In this document: in pieces, positions 1 to 7,883 of the stretch
Position numbering within the stretch: position 1 is the first letter of the stretch
Layout of the letters: each line of letters begins with the position of its first letter
NCBI GenBank assembly: GCA_023412475.1
Contig: JAEYNR010000009.1
Span: 1-64,000 of the forward strand
Reading direction: 5' to 3'
Origin: Fibrobacterota bacterium
GTDB lineage: Bacteria > Fibrobacterota > Chitinivibrionia > Chitinivibrionales > Chitinispirillaceae
Length of the DNA: 64,000 bases
Position numbers and translations under genes: made by a program
The notes under the pieces: generated by a model
What the model saw: the letters and a program-made list of their open reading frames with translations, nothing else
Databases searched by the model: none
What the model was told of the DNA's origin: nothing

Positions 1-1
1 T

Positions 2-883
2 TGGGTAAACAGCATTTCCACCGGTCCACTCAATCACACAAGAATTAAAAACGGAGACAACGGATCTGTAGTGCTTGTTGATTTAAATGGTGCTTTTAAT
101 AAAAATGTGGAAAACATCACCTCAGGAATCATGACAGTTAAGGTAGAATACAATCAGTTCCCCTCTATACCCAAAAACTCAACTGTGAAAGATAGCGCAG
201 CACCAGTGCTTGTTTCTGTGATCTATGCTCCAGCAATATCATCCGGAAATAAAACCAACGAACCAGATACATTATTTGCCACATTCTCTGAAGAGATCTT
301 ATCAATCAGCACTGATTTACCTTTCAAATTCAGAAAACCTGGCTATGAGTCCGATTATAAGATTTCCCTTGAGCTACTCAAGCAAAGGGGCACAGAATAT
401 GTATTCAAAGTCAAATCAATCGAAAACCCCCTGTATCCGGAAAAAAGCGACTCTGTTTGGATAAACCCGGAAAAAAACATTACGGATATGTATTCCAATA
501 AACAGAGTAACCCTCTAAACAAAAGGTTACTTCTGGGATTCCGTCCAACCCCCTTGATGTTCAAATTTAAAGTAGGACCAAACCCTTTTAACCCAAATAA
601 ACAGATGGTAACCATCACTGTTGCTCCTGAGGTTATAACTCGTGAGCACCTTGATATTGAGGCAACCCTCAGAATATACGATCAGTTGGGAAACAAGGTT
701 CACGATGCTTTTGAAAATATCCTCGATAACAAAACTTCTAAAATAGAATTAAAATGGAATGGCGAAAATCTCTCTGGCAAAAAGGTGGCTACTGGCACCT
801 ATATGGCTATCATCAGAGCAGAAGAAAAGATTGGGCGCAGAGTTGAGACTGCCAGGCTTTTTATAGGAGTTAAGGCAAAATAG
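2..883 (+). CDS. Secreted/surface protein with C-terminal FlgD-Ig domain (5' end outside window)
   Basis: The frame is open from base 2, so the gene runs off the left edge; a GTG at 71 is only an internal codon. The visible 293 residues are beta-rich. The last ~75 residues match the FlgD immunoglobulin-like fold (FlgD_ig): a segment 'LRIYDQLGNKVHDAF', then 'LKWNGENLSGKKVATGTY' ending in a short strand. This domain usually caps large secreted or cell-surface proteins in FCB-group bacteria and may act in secretion or anchoring. The preceding part is proline/serine rich and may hold further Ig-like domains. The function of the whole protein cannot be told from this fragment. A hairpin follows the stop codon directly. 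Confidence 0.75.
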   Translation, partial: WVNSISTGPLNHTRIKNGDNGSVVLVDLNGAFNKNVENITSGIMTVKVEYNQFPSIPKNSTVKDSAAPVLVSVIYAPAISSGNKTNEPDTLFATFSEEILSISTDLPFKFRKPGYESDYKISLELLKQRGTEYVFKVKSIENPLYPEKSDSVWINPEKNITDMYSNKQSNPLNKRLLLGFRPTPLMFKFKVGPNPFNPNKQMVTITVAPEVITREHLDIEATLRIYDQLGNKVHDAFENILDNKTSKIELKWNGENLSGKKVATGTYMAIIRAEEKIGRRVETARLFIGVKAK

Positions 884-917
884 CATGCACCACCCAAAGG
901 CTGCATGCTTTATTTCT
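882..917. terminator. Bidirectional hairpin terminator
   Basis: Arms AGCATGCA (882-889) and TGCATGCT (902-909) are perfectly complementary with a 12-nt loop. The tract TTATTTCTT follows on the plus strand and ATTTTG on the minus strand. It lies between the convergent ends of the FlgD-Ig gene and the RRM gene. The U-tracts are imperfect. Confidence 0.55.
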
Positions 918-930
918 TATTTGATAAAGG

Positions 931-1224
931 TTAATGGGAATTAGGCCGTCCTCTCCCTCTTCTGAAACCGGCTCTATCCCCTTGTGGACGATCCTGAGCG
1001 ATATCCACCTTTATGTTTCTTCCTTCAAAAAGGAAATTGTTTAACTCTGAAATAGCATTATCTGCATTCTCCATCTCAACAAAACAAAACCCCTTGGACC
1101 TCCCACTTGACCTGTCGGTGGGAATTTTAACTGATAAGACTTCTCCATATTTTGAAAATAACTCCCTTATCGAATCTTCTGTACTTGAGAAAGGAAGATT
1201 TCCAACAAACAACTTCTTTGGCAT
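931..1224 (-). CDS. RNA-binding protein, single RRM domain with RG-rich tail
   Basis: A 97-residue protein made of one RNA recognition motif. RNP2 is 'KLFVGNL' near residues 4-10 and RNP1 is 'SKGFCFVEM' near residues 43-51. The tail 'GFRRGRGRPNSH' is arginine/glycine rich, as in cyanobacterial and other bacterial Rbp proteins. It likely binds single-stranded RNA in the cytoplasm; bacterial RRM proteins are linked to mRNA or cold-stress functions, but the target here is unknown. The longer frame starts at 1278, but the ATG at 1224 gives the canonical MPKKLFVGNL start and has GGGGGGAGGG just upstream. It is transcribed away from the RNase P RNA gene. Confidence 0.9.
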   Translation of the reverse strand: MPKKLFVGNLPFSSTEDSIRELFSKYGEVLSVKIPTDRSSGRSKGFCFVEMENADNAISELNNFLFEGRNIKVDIAQDRPQGDRAGFRRGRGRPNSH

Positions 1225-1389
1225 AAAAAGCCCTCCCCCCACTCTGAATAAATTAAGAACACCAGGGCTTATTAGCATTACTCAGCAATTATAGTACCCT
1301 CTTCTATTTTTCAGCATAAAAGCTTATTATTTGGTACAGATATGTTTTCTGAAAGTAATTTTAATTATATTCAACCGTATCTTTTTACA

Positions 1390-1790
1390 GGAACGGAAGA
1401 TCGGGCAGTCGCTGTAGTCTCCGTATTACAGAGGAAAGTCCGGGCACCACAGGACAGGATACTTCGTGCTGAGCGAAGGACCCGTAAGGGTACGGAAAGT
1501 GCAACAGAGAGAAGACCACTCTTTCTGCAGTTCAAAAGGCTGTAGAAGGGGCGAGATGTGAAAAGGTGAGGTAAGAGCTCACCGCTTCGGCCGTCGGCAG
1601 GAGCAGGTAAACCCTATCCGGTGCAAGACCAAGTAGAGGGGATTTCTGCAGACAACTGCAGAAAAGAACGGTCCGTTCTTTTCCCCCGGGTAGGTCGCTA
1701 AATGCCCCGCCCTTAAAGCGGAGCCAGATAAATGACTGCCTCTTCCCCAAAAGGGAAAAGACAGAACCCGGCTTACAGTTCTTCCGTTCC
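1390..1790 (+). ncRNA. rnpB: RNase P RNA (bacterial type A)
   Basis: This is the catalytic RNA that removes the 5' leader of pre-tRNAs. The P1 helix is perfect: GGAACGGAAGA (1390-1400) pairs with TCTTCCGTTCC (1780-1790). Conserved core segments are present in order: GAGGAAAGTCCGGGC near 1431-1445, CCGGTGCAAGACCAAG near 1619-1634, GGTCGCTAAATG near 1692-1703, AGATAAATGACTGCC near 1727-1741 and ACAGAACCCGGCTTACAG near 1761-1778. The length (~400 nt) fits type A. Small reading frames across this interval are artefacts. The T-rich stretch after 1790 is the only termination signal seen. Confidence 0.96.
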
Positions 1791-1920
1791 TTAATTTTTC
1801 CTTGCCATTAGCCAAAGACTGTGACGGTGATAAGTTGCTGTATATTTTTGTTATAATAGCCCATCAATCATTGTATTATAATCGATAAAGGTCTGAAATC
1901 GACCGGTAATACTAAAAACT

Positions 1921-3336
1921 GTGAAAATACCCGGGACTTTACTGTTGTACCTCACATATAGAATAGTTGCAGTCAGCTTTTTAATCGCTTTATCTCTCCA
2001 GCTCTGCATTGCCAATGACTCCTCATGTCAACAGCCTCAACCAAAAGAGCTGAAAATCTCTAAAATAAACATCTTTGGAAACAAAACCACAAAATCAAAA
2101 GCCATAATGCTACTTATGGGAATTGACACCGGAGTTGTTTTTGATTCCCTGAAACTGCGGTTCAGTGAAAAAAAACTGGAAGAAACCAACCTGTTCTCTA
2201 AAGTGGATCTTTTTTTCCTCATAAAAGAGCAGGGTGTGGAAGTTTTTATTGTTGTTCAAGAGAAAATGTACCTTTCACCAAGCGGAGGTGGAATGTGGTA
2301 CTCCTACAAATATGGGGAAAAAGACCTATGGCTGAGACTGGAACTGGGACTGGCTAACAACAATTTCCGCGGAATGATGGAAAGTTTCTACACCTCCGTA
2401 TCGGTTTGGGATTGGAGAAGCTTCTCATTTTCCTGGTCTAAACCATTTCTTCCAAGCGATTTCTTCTTTTCCGTAGGCTCTGGAGTGAATTTTTATCCCG
2501 ATGAAGTTTTCTATTCCGACCATTTCGTCTTCACCAACCGCTTCCGTTTTGGAAGGAAAATTAAAAACCGCACCAGAGTTTCGATTGGGCTAAACCCCAT
2601 GTTCAGAAAAGATACATATACATTGAAAAATAAGGACACTGAGGAACACCAAAAACTGCATCTGAAAACCAGTGAACTCTTCTCCTCCATCTTCTGGATC
2701 TCTGATTACCGTAAACCCTATTTTGATCCTTACAGCGGATGGCTGGGTTTAGCCGAAATTAAATCCAACCATTTGTATTCAGGCAGATTCGACCCCTTTA
2801 TTCAATTGACTACCAATTTCGCCTTCTATCACAGCGGGTTATTCCCCTCACACAAAGTGGCATATCGTTTTCAAAGTGTATTAAGAAATGATGATGGCGG
2901 GCCTTTTCACACAGTAGAGCTTGGAGGTAACGGCTCATTAAGAGGTTATTCGAGCGCTATAATAGGATTGAATTTAAATGGCAATAACAGTCTTCTGTTT
3001 TCCATGGAATACCGCTTCCCACTGTTTTTCATGCCGGCAATAGATATTCCAATCCTCTCTAAAAAAAACAATCTGTTTTCCGCCTTAAGACAAAGAATAG
3101 ATGGAGCGCTTATCTTTGACTATGGCCGGGTTTCCACCACTACCAGAAGTCTTCTGGGAATCGGCAATGGCCCCATAGAAAGCGGTGCTGGTGTTGGAAT
3201 CGGTATTCGTTCAATGATATTGAATCTGGAACGCAGCCTGGCAATGGATATTATATGGGGAAAAGACAATTCAGCCGATGTGTTGAAATTTAAGAAAACT
3301 CCGACTATTCACACTTACATAGATCTTTATTTCTGA
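1921..3336 (+). CDS. BamA/Omp85-family outer-membrane protein
   Basis: The 471-residue protein has an N-terminal hydrophobic signal segment (~10-30), one POTRA-like region (~45-115, 'ISKINIFGNKTTKSKAIM') and a C-terminal beta-barrel with many aromatic alternating strands. The signature 'GGNGSLRGY' near residue 340 corresponds to the conserved RGF/RGY loop of Omp85 barrels. It is shorter than BamA (~800 aa, five POTRAs), so it is more likely a single-POTRA family member (TamA- or surface-antigen-like) than BamA itself. The start is GTG with no clear Shine-Dalgarno sequence. The 3' end overlaps the convergent HDOD gene by 10 bp. Confidence 0.8.
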   Translation: MKIPGTLLLYLTYRIVAVSFLIALSLQLCIANDSSCQQPQPKELKISKINIFGNKTTKSKAIMLLMGIDTGVVFDSLKLRFSEKKLEETNLFSKVDLFFLIKEQGVEVFIVVQEKMYLSPSGGGMWYSYKYGEKDLWLRLELGLANNNFRGMMESFYTSVSVWDWRSFSFSWSKPFLPSDFFFSVGSGVNFYPDEVFYSDHFVFTNRFRFGRKIKNRTRVSIGLNPMFRKDTYTLKNKDTEEHQKLHLKTSELFSSIFWISDYRKPYFDPYSGWLGLAEIKSNHLYSGRFDPFIQLTTNFAFYHSGLFPSHKVAYRFQSVLRNDDGGPFHTVELGGNGSLRGYSSAIIGLNLNGNNSLLFSMEYRFPLFFMPAIDIPILSKKNNLFSALRQRIDGALIFDYGRVSTTTRSLLGIGNGPIESGAGVGIGIRSMILNLERSLAMDIIWGKDNSADVLKFKKTPTIHTYIDLYF

Positions 3337-4220
3337 TCCTGAACCAGGGAGATGAAAGTATCTGCCTTGTCAAATTCCAGCAGAAAGTCTGTTTGTAGAT
3401 TGTCCAGATCCGGTTCATCGATGGGTATCTTCTCGCTCTGGAATATTTCCCAGAACCTTGTGTCTGGGCTGTTTATTGAAGTCCTTCCGGAATTGCCTAT
3501 ATTGCACAGATGACACAGATAATCTCCCAGAGTTACCGTAGCTATAAACACATTTTCCTTTTGTGCAGTCCATGGCTGATGATGCCATAATATGGTTTGT
3601 GAAATTATCTCAGGAAGATTCCATCTCTCAGCCAGCCAGCAACCAACCTGGCCATGACTGGTTCCAATTGTCGCTTCTTCTGCATCCTCCAGTGTATTTC
3701 CTTTTACTACCATTTCCATTATCTGCGCAAATTCCCTATGAAAATACTGATTAAGTATGATTTTCCCAATATCGTGCAAAAGCCCGGCCACAAACGCTTC
3801 TGAAGAATTTCTCGAGTGATAATTCCTGGCAAGCATCCTGGAGGCAACACCACAACCGATCGAATGTTCCCAGAATCTGGAGATGTCAAAAACAGAAGCA
3901 TTATCCTGATTTTTGAATGCATCAAACACAGAAAGCGATAGCCCCATTTCTTTGACAGTGTTAAATCCCAGAACAACAATTGCCATATTCACAGTAGAGA
4001 TTTCCTTGGGGAAACCATAATAGGCGGAATTGGCAAGCTTCAGTATTCGTGCGGTAAGGGTCTGATCCGAAGAAATGAGTCTGGCCAGTGAAGCAGCGCT
4101 GGTTCGGGGATTGTCAACCAGCTCCAGCATTTTAGATACAATAGTGGGCAGAGTCGGTAAGCCGATGATACTTTCGGTGATTCTTTTTATTCTGTATGGA
4201 TCAGGTTTTTTTTTAACCAT
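3327..4220 (-). CDS. HDOD domain protein
   Basis: The 297-residue protein is built around an HDOD domain (~15-215), a catalytically degenerate relative of HD phosphohydrolases. Conserved features visible are 'LPTLPTIVSKMLELV', 'ILKLANSAYYGF', and 'FVAGLLHDIGKIILNQYF' followed by 'WHHQPW'. HDOD proteins act in signalling and are often tied to motility, c-di-GMP and chemotaxis. It is the last gene of the flhA-flhF-flhG-fliA block, 23 bp behind the small basic protein, which supports a motility-linked role. Its 3' end overlaps the convergent BamA-like gene by 10 bp. Confidence 0.88.
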   Translation of the reverse strand: MVKKKPDPYRIKRITESIIGLPTLPTIVSKMLELVDNPRTSAASLARLISSDQTLTARILKLANSAYYGFPKEISTVNMAIVVLGFNTVKEMGLSLSVFDAFKNQDNASVFDISRFWEHSIGCGVASRMLARNYHSRNSSEAFVAGLLHDIGKIILNQYFHREFAQIMEMVVKGNTLEDAEEATIGTSHGQVGCWLAERWNLPEIISQTILWHHQPWTAQKENVFIATVTLGDYLCHLCNIGNSGRTSINSPDTRFWEIFQSEKIPIDEPDLDNLQTDFLLEFDKADTFISLVQDQK

Positions 4221-4243
4221 TTAACTAATACCTCTGCTTAAAT

Positions 4244-4579
4244 TCAAGCCTTGATATCCACAAAGTGGCCATCATCTCGTCTGCCATTTTTTTTTGAAAC
4301 CTCTTCACGAGTGTTTCTCGATCTTTTCCTCTTTCTGTTCTTTTGACGGGTGATCTTCTGTCTGCCATCAATGATTTTTCCCTCGGTATGGTCCACCTCG
4401 ACCGGCCTGGTAACCCTCTGCGTAATCTCTGAATTAGCAATCTGAGCATTCTGCTGCTGATTGATTACCGGTTTCTGGTGAGCATCGTCCTGATGACGGT
4501 CAAAGTGCGGTAAGCCGGATACGGAAATATTTACATTAACTCCACTCACCCCTGATCTCTCCTGGCAACTATCATGCAT
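4244..4579 (-). CDS. Small basic hypothetical protein in the fliA operon
   Basis: The 111-residue protein is not recognised. The ATG overlaps the end of fliA (start 4579, fliA stop 4572-4574), the typical arrangement of translationally coupled genes, and the HDOD gene follows 23 bp later. The N-terminal half is polar with several histidines and glutamines. The segment from ~75 to 100 is very rich in arginine and lysine ('RQKNRKRKRSRN'), suggesting nucleic-acid or acidic-surface binding. No signal peptide or membrane segment is seen. Reality is argued from coupling, not homology. Confidence 0.55.
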   Translation of the reverse strand: MHDSCQERSGVSGVNVNISVSGLPHFDRHQDDAHQKPVINQQQNAQIANSEITQRVTRPVEVDHTEGKIIDGRQKITRQKNRKRKRSRNTREEVSKKNGRRDDGHFVDIKA

Positions 4580-5336
4580 TTATTTTCTGTAAAAGTCTGG
4601 AACGCAGTTTCAGAATCGTCTTGGAATGAATCTGGCTTACTCGTGATTCTGTTATATCCAGCACCACCCCAATCTCTTTAAGTGTCAGCTCTTCATAATG
4701 GTAGAGCGCAACCACCAGTTTTTCCTTTTCCGGAAGCTCTGCAATGACACTTTTAAGAATATTTTTTACCTCTGTAAAACCCATCTCTTTAAGAGGATTT
4801 TCACTGTTAGGGTCCTCAATGGTGTCTATGAGCCTTATCTCCTTTGAATCAGATCCCCGATCAGGCATCGATTCCTCTAAAGAGAGTATCGTTGTGGGAG
4901 TAACCTCAGAGAGTAGATTTTCATATTCCTCAAGACTTATCCCCATCTCCTCACATATCTCATCATCGTACGGAATCCTCCCAAGTTGGTTTTCCAGCTT
5001 TGCAAACACTCTCTGAAGATCTCTGGATTTTTGCCGTACCGAACGGGGAACCCAGTCCAAAGATCTCAGCTCATCAAGAATAGCTCCTCTTATCTTATGT
5101 CCCGCATAAGTCTCAAATTTAAAACCGCGCTCAGGTTCAAATGTCTCTACCGCCTTTATTAAGCCCATTATTCCAGCACTTATCAAATCATTACTGTCTA
5201 TATGTTTTGGAAGATTTACCATAATCCTGGCTGCAATATACTTGACCAGATGTGCATACTCGACCAGCAATTTGTCTTTGGAAATTTTGGAACCACTATC
5301 CTTATATTCACGCCATAACAATTCAAGACTGGACAT
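4572..5336 (-). CDS. fliA: RNA polymerase sigma-28 factor FliA/WhiG
   Basis: This alternative sigma factor directs late flagellar genes. The 254-residue length is typical. Region 2 holds 'DLISAGIMGLIKAVETFEPERGFKFETYAGHKIRGAILDELR' in pieces across ~50-95, followed by 'LDWVPRSVRQK', the FliA/WhiG hallmark. Region 4 near 200-245 contains 'LTLKEIGVVLDITESRVSQ', the -35 recognition helix-turn-helix. It is followed by a coupled small gene and preceded 3 bp upstream by a membrane protein gene. Its antagonist flgM lies far away at 57602 behind a matching sigma-28 promoter. Confidence 0.95.
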   Translation of the reverse strand: MSSLELLWREYKDSGSKISKDKLLVEYAHLVKYIAARIMVNLPKHIDSNDLISAGIMGLIKAVETFEPERGFKFETYAGHKIRGAILDELRSLDWVPRSVRQKSRDLQRVFAKLENQLGRIPYDDEICEEMGISLEEYENLLSEVTPTTILSLEESMPDRGSDSKEIRLIDTIEDPNSENPLKEMGFTEVKNILKSVIAELPEKEKLVVALYHYEELTLKEIGVVLDITESRVSQIHSKTILKLRSRLLQKINA

Positions 5337-5339
5337 ATC

Positions 5340-5723
5340 TTAGGCTCCACCCGGTTTTTTAATTTTACTTACCGGTTTTATTTTTTGATGTATAGAATGA
5401 CCCGATTCCTCATCACTCAGAGGCATGTCTATCCCTCCAGGAAGCGCATTCTCATTTTTTTCATTGATTCGCTGTATTAATCCACCCTCAAGCATACTTG
5501 AATCTTCTGTCTCTAAATCGGTTAACACACCCTTGAACATAATATCGCCCAGTATGTATCCTGCAAACCAGAACAGCCCTCCACCTATCAATGCCTTAAT
5601 TATGCACAAAATCAGAGTACCAAAATTAAATGGATCAGCTCTTGAGGACAGACTAAAAAACAGAACGCCAAAAAAAACTGTATATCCAAGTAACATCGCT
5701 GTTTTTCTGATCCAATAAATCAT
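5340..5723 (-). CDS. Small membrane protein between flhG and fliA
   Basis: The 127-residue protein has two predicted transmembrane segments (~9-27 and ~35-60, with the glycine-rich 'LIGGGLFWFAGYILGDI'), followed by a soluble acidic-to-basic tail of ~65 residues ending 'SKIKKPGGA'. No family is recognised. It lies 18 bp after flhG and 3 bp before fliA, so it is almost certainly co-transcribed. Spirochaete fla operons also carry small unassigned genes at this position, which makes a flagellar assembly or regulation role plausible but unproven. Confidence 0.7.
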   Translation of the reverse strand: MIYWIRKTAMLLGYTVFFGVLFFSLSSRADPFNFGTLILCIIKALIGGGLFWFAGYILGDIMFKGVLTDLETEDSSMLEGGLIQRINEKNENALPGGIDMPLSDEESGHSIHQKIKPVSKIKKPGGA

Positions 5724-5741
5724 CTCTTTAAACTCCTGCCT

Positions 5742-6614
5742 CTACAAGAACTTCCTGAAAAAACCAGTCCTTTTCACAGGCGCTATACCACTGAGTTTTC
5801 TGGCTGCAGCAGCGATTCTTACACTGAACCCGTCACCTGCTTTATCAAGAACCACAAGTCGTTGCCTTCTTACCAATTTTGGTATTTCCCTGTTAAATAG
5901 AAGAATTCCCAACAATTCCAGCGGCTGTTTCAGAAATTTTACCACTAATGCATTTAGTCTGTCAAATGTTTCAACCCCTTCGCGCTCGGAAGCGGCCATA
6001 TTCACTATAGTCTGAATTCTTTTAGCCCCCTTTTCATAGAGAACTTTCACCATCGCGTATGCATCCGCAAGTGAGGTAGGCTCAGGACTCATCACCAATA
6101 CTGCCAGATCGGCTCTGGATGCAAAACGAACCACATTAGCCCCAATTCCTGCACCCGTATCTATTATCATGAAGTCATACTGTTGCTCAAAGTTGAGAAA
6201 TTGGTGCTGAAGTAACTCCAGACGTCCCAGATCAAGATTGGCCAGCTCCTCCAACCCGGAAGCACCGGGAAGGATATCCACTCCACCAGCTCCTCTGATA
6301 ATCACCTGCTCCAGCGTACAGCTCTGATCAAAAAAATGAGACAGATTGAATCTGGGAGCCAACCCCAGCAGAATATGCACGTTTGCCAACCCCAGATCTG
6401 CATCCAGAAGAAGCACCTTTTTCTTCAATGATGCCAGACTTATTGCTAACGATAAAGCGACATTGGACTTGCCCACACCGCCTTTACCGCTTGTGACTGC
6501 AATACTTTTGCATCGGACCATTGCGGGAGTGATATTATTTGAAGATCTAAATGTTGAATTTACAAGTTCATGGCTTCGTGCCAGTTCACGCAATCTCTGA
6601 GCCTGGTCATTCAC
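5742..6614 (-). CDS. flhG: FlhG/YlxH, MinD-like ATPase controlling flagellar number
   Basis: The 290-residue protein has a deviant Walker A 'SGKGGVGKS' at 42-50, then 'LLLDADLGLANVHILLG' and the 'IIDTGAGIG' motif, all characteristic of ParA/MinD ATPases of the FlhG branch. FlhG partners with the GTPase FlhF to set flagellar position and number. The N-terminal 'DQAQRLRELA' resembles the FlhF-activating motif of FlhG, which contains a conserved glutamine. The start overlaps the end of flhF by 8 bp, indicating coupling. A short C-terminal basic/hydrophobic tail ('GFFRKFL') could serve membrane binding. Confidence 0.94.
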   Translation of the reverse strand: MNDQAQRLRELARSHELVNSTFRSSNNITPAMVRCKSIAVTSGKGGVGKSNVALSLAISLASLKKKVLLLDADLGLANVHILLGLAPRFNLSHFFDQSCTLEQVIIRGAGGVDILPGASGLEELANLDLGRLELLQHQFLNFEQQYDFMIIDTGAGIGANVVRFASRADLAVLVMSPEPTSLADAYAMVKVLYEKGAKRIQTIVNMAASEREGVETFDRLNALVVKFLKQPLELLGILLFNREIPKLVRRQRLVVLDKAGDGFSVRIAAAARKLSGIAPVKRTGFFRKFL

Positions 6615-7857
6615 CTTTTACTACTCCCCACATCCGTTGAATGTATCTTGATGGATGAGCAAGCTCGATATCATCTGGAACACTCTGCCCAAAAGTAAAA
6701 TAGGAAACGGGAACTGCCGATTCACTGACAATGTTGAATATGTTGCCCAGTTTTACAGTTTCATCAAGTTTTGTAAAAATCAGACGGTTTATATTGAACA
6801 CACGGTAGCGGTTAACTATATCGCACAGATCAGAATCCTTCGTGGTAGCACTCATCACCAGATGAATTTCATCAGGAGAAAATGCACTAAGCAGCTCCTT
6901 GAGATCATCCATGTGTTCATCATTTCGCTGAGACCTTCCTGCAGTGTCAATCAATACCAGATCATCGGATGAACAGTTCTTCATCGCTTCGACTATTTCA
7001 TCAGGAGAAAAAACCACATGCAAACCAACCTTTATGATATCCGCAAACATGCGAATCTGCTCTATTGCTGCTATTCTATAGGTATCTGCGGTTATAATGG
7101 AAACTTTCCTGTTCTTGTTAAGGCAGCAGTGGGCTGCGATTTTCGCCAAAGTGGTAGTCTTACCCGAACCGGTAGGTCCAACAAATGCTATCACTAAGGG
7201 GCTGTCTTTTTTCAACCTGATAGGTCCGCTTACAGGAAATATATCGTTTATTGAAGAAAGGAATTTCTTTTCTGCCATTGTATCTGAGAGCAGCAGGTTC
7301 GGAGAGCCGATTTTTTTAAACACACTGCCAGCTATCTCAGGCTTTACTTCGGCATCCAGAAGCTGCTTATAAAGATTCATCCATGCACCTGAGAGTGCCG
7401 GAGGAGCAGAAGTGGCAGAGGAGCCGTTTCCAACGATGTTTTTCACCAGTGTAGTCAACTCCTGTATGTTCTCCTTCAGCTCTTCAATCTGCTGTTTATC
7501 TTTTTTTGATTTTAAAGCCGTATCATCGGGCTGAATTTTCTCCTGTGAAATCAGTTCTTTAAAAAAGGGCCGGCTCTCAGAAGCATCGGGAGCGTTTGCA
7601 TCAATGATATTTGAGCTGCGAGGGCGTTTATATACTCCTGTTGCGTTTCCGTTCATCTTCAGCGGAGCCATACGTTCTGAGCTTACCGCTTCCTCGTCTA
7701 TTCCAGCGGTAACTTCTATACCATCTTTGGAACCAAGAGTAAAAACACTTTTGGGAATCTTTCTGGTCTTCAGTATAACTGCCTCTTCGCCCAGTTCCTC
7801 TTTTATCTGCAACAATGCTTCACGCATACTGGAAGCAGTAAATTTTTTAATTCTCAT
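6607..7857 (-). CDS. flhF: FlhF, SRP-type GTPase for flagellar placement
   Basis: The 416-residue protein starts with the FlhF-specific segment 'MRIKKFTASSMREALLQIKEELG'-like B domain (1-50), followed by a variable linker with a coiled coil (~118-145) and an SRP-type NG domain from ~155. G1 'GPTGSGKTTT' is at 227-236, G3 'DTAGR' at 304-308 and G4 'TKLD' at 362-365. FlhF recruits the first basal-body components at the inner membrane. It lies 26 bp downstream of flhA and overlaps flhG by 8 bp, as in spirochaete and other polar-flagellar operons. Confidence 0.95.
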   Translation of the reverse strand: MRIKKFTASSMREALLQIKEELGEEAVILKTRKIPKSVFTLGSKDGIEVTAGIDEEAVSSERMAPLKMNGNATGVYKRPRSSNIIDANAPDASESRPFFKELISQEKIQPDDTALKSKKDKQQIEELKENIQELTTLVKNIVGNGSSATSAPPALSGAWMNLYKQLLDAEVKPEIAGSVFKKIGSPNLLLSDTMAEKKFLSSINDIFPVSGPIRLKKDSPLVIAFVGPTGSGKTTTLAKIAAHCCLNKNRKVSIITADTYRIAAIEQIRMFADIIKVGLHVVFSPDEIVEAMKNCSSDDLVLIDTAGRSQRNDEHMDDLKELLSAFSPDEIHLVMSATTKDSDLCDIVNRYRVFNINRLIFTKLDETVKLGNIFNIVSESAVPVSYFTFGQSVPDDIELAHPSRYIQRMWGVVKGE

Positions 7858-7883
7858 ATCCCCTCACGAGTATCTTTATTGCA

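Noticed and set aside
1342..1815. Several small frames on both strands
   Set aside because: They lie inside the RNase P RNA gene.
4225..4449. 74-codon minus-strand frame
   Set aside because: It is an alternative frame of the 111-aa gene; the latter has the overlap with fliA and better spacing.
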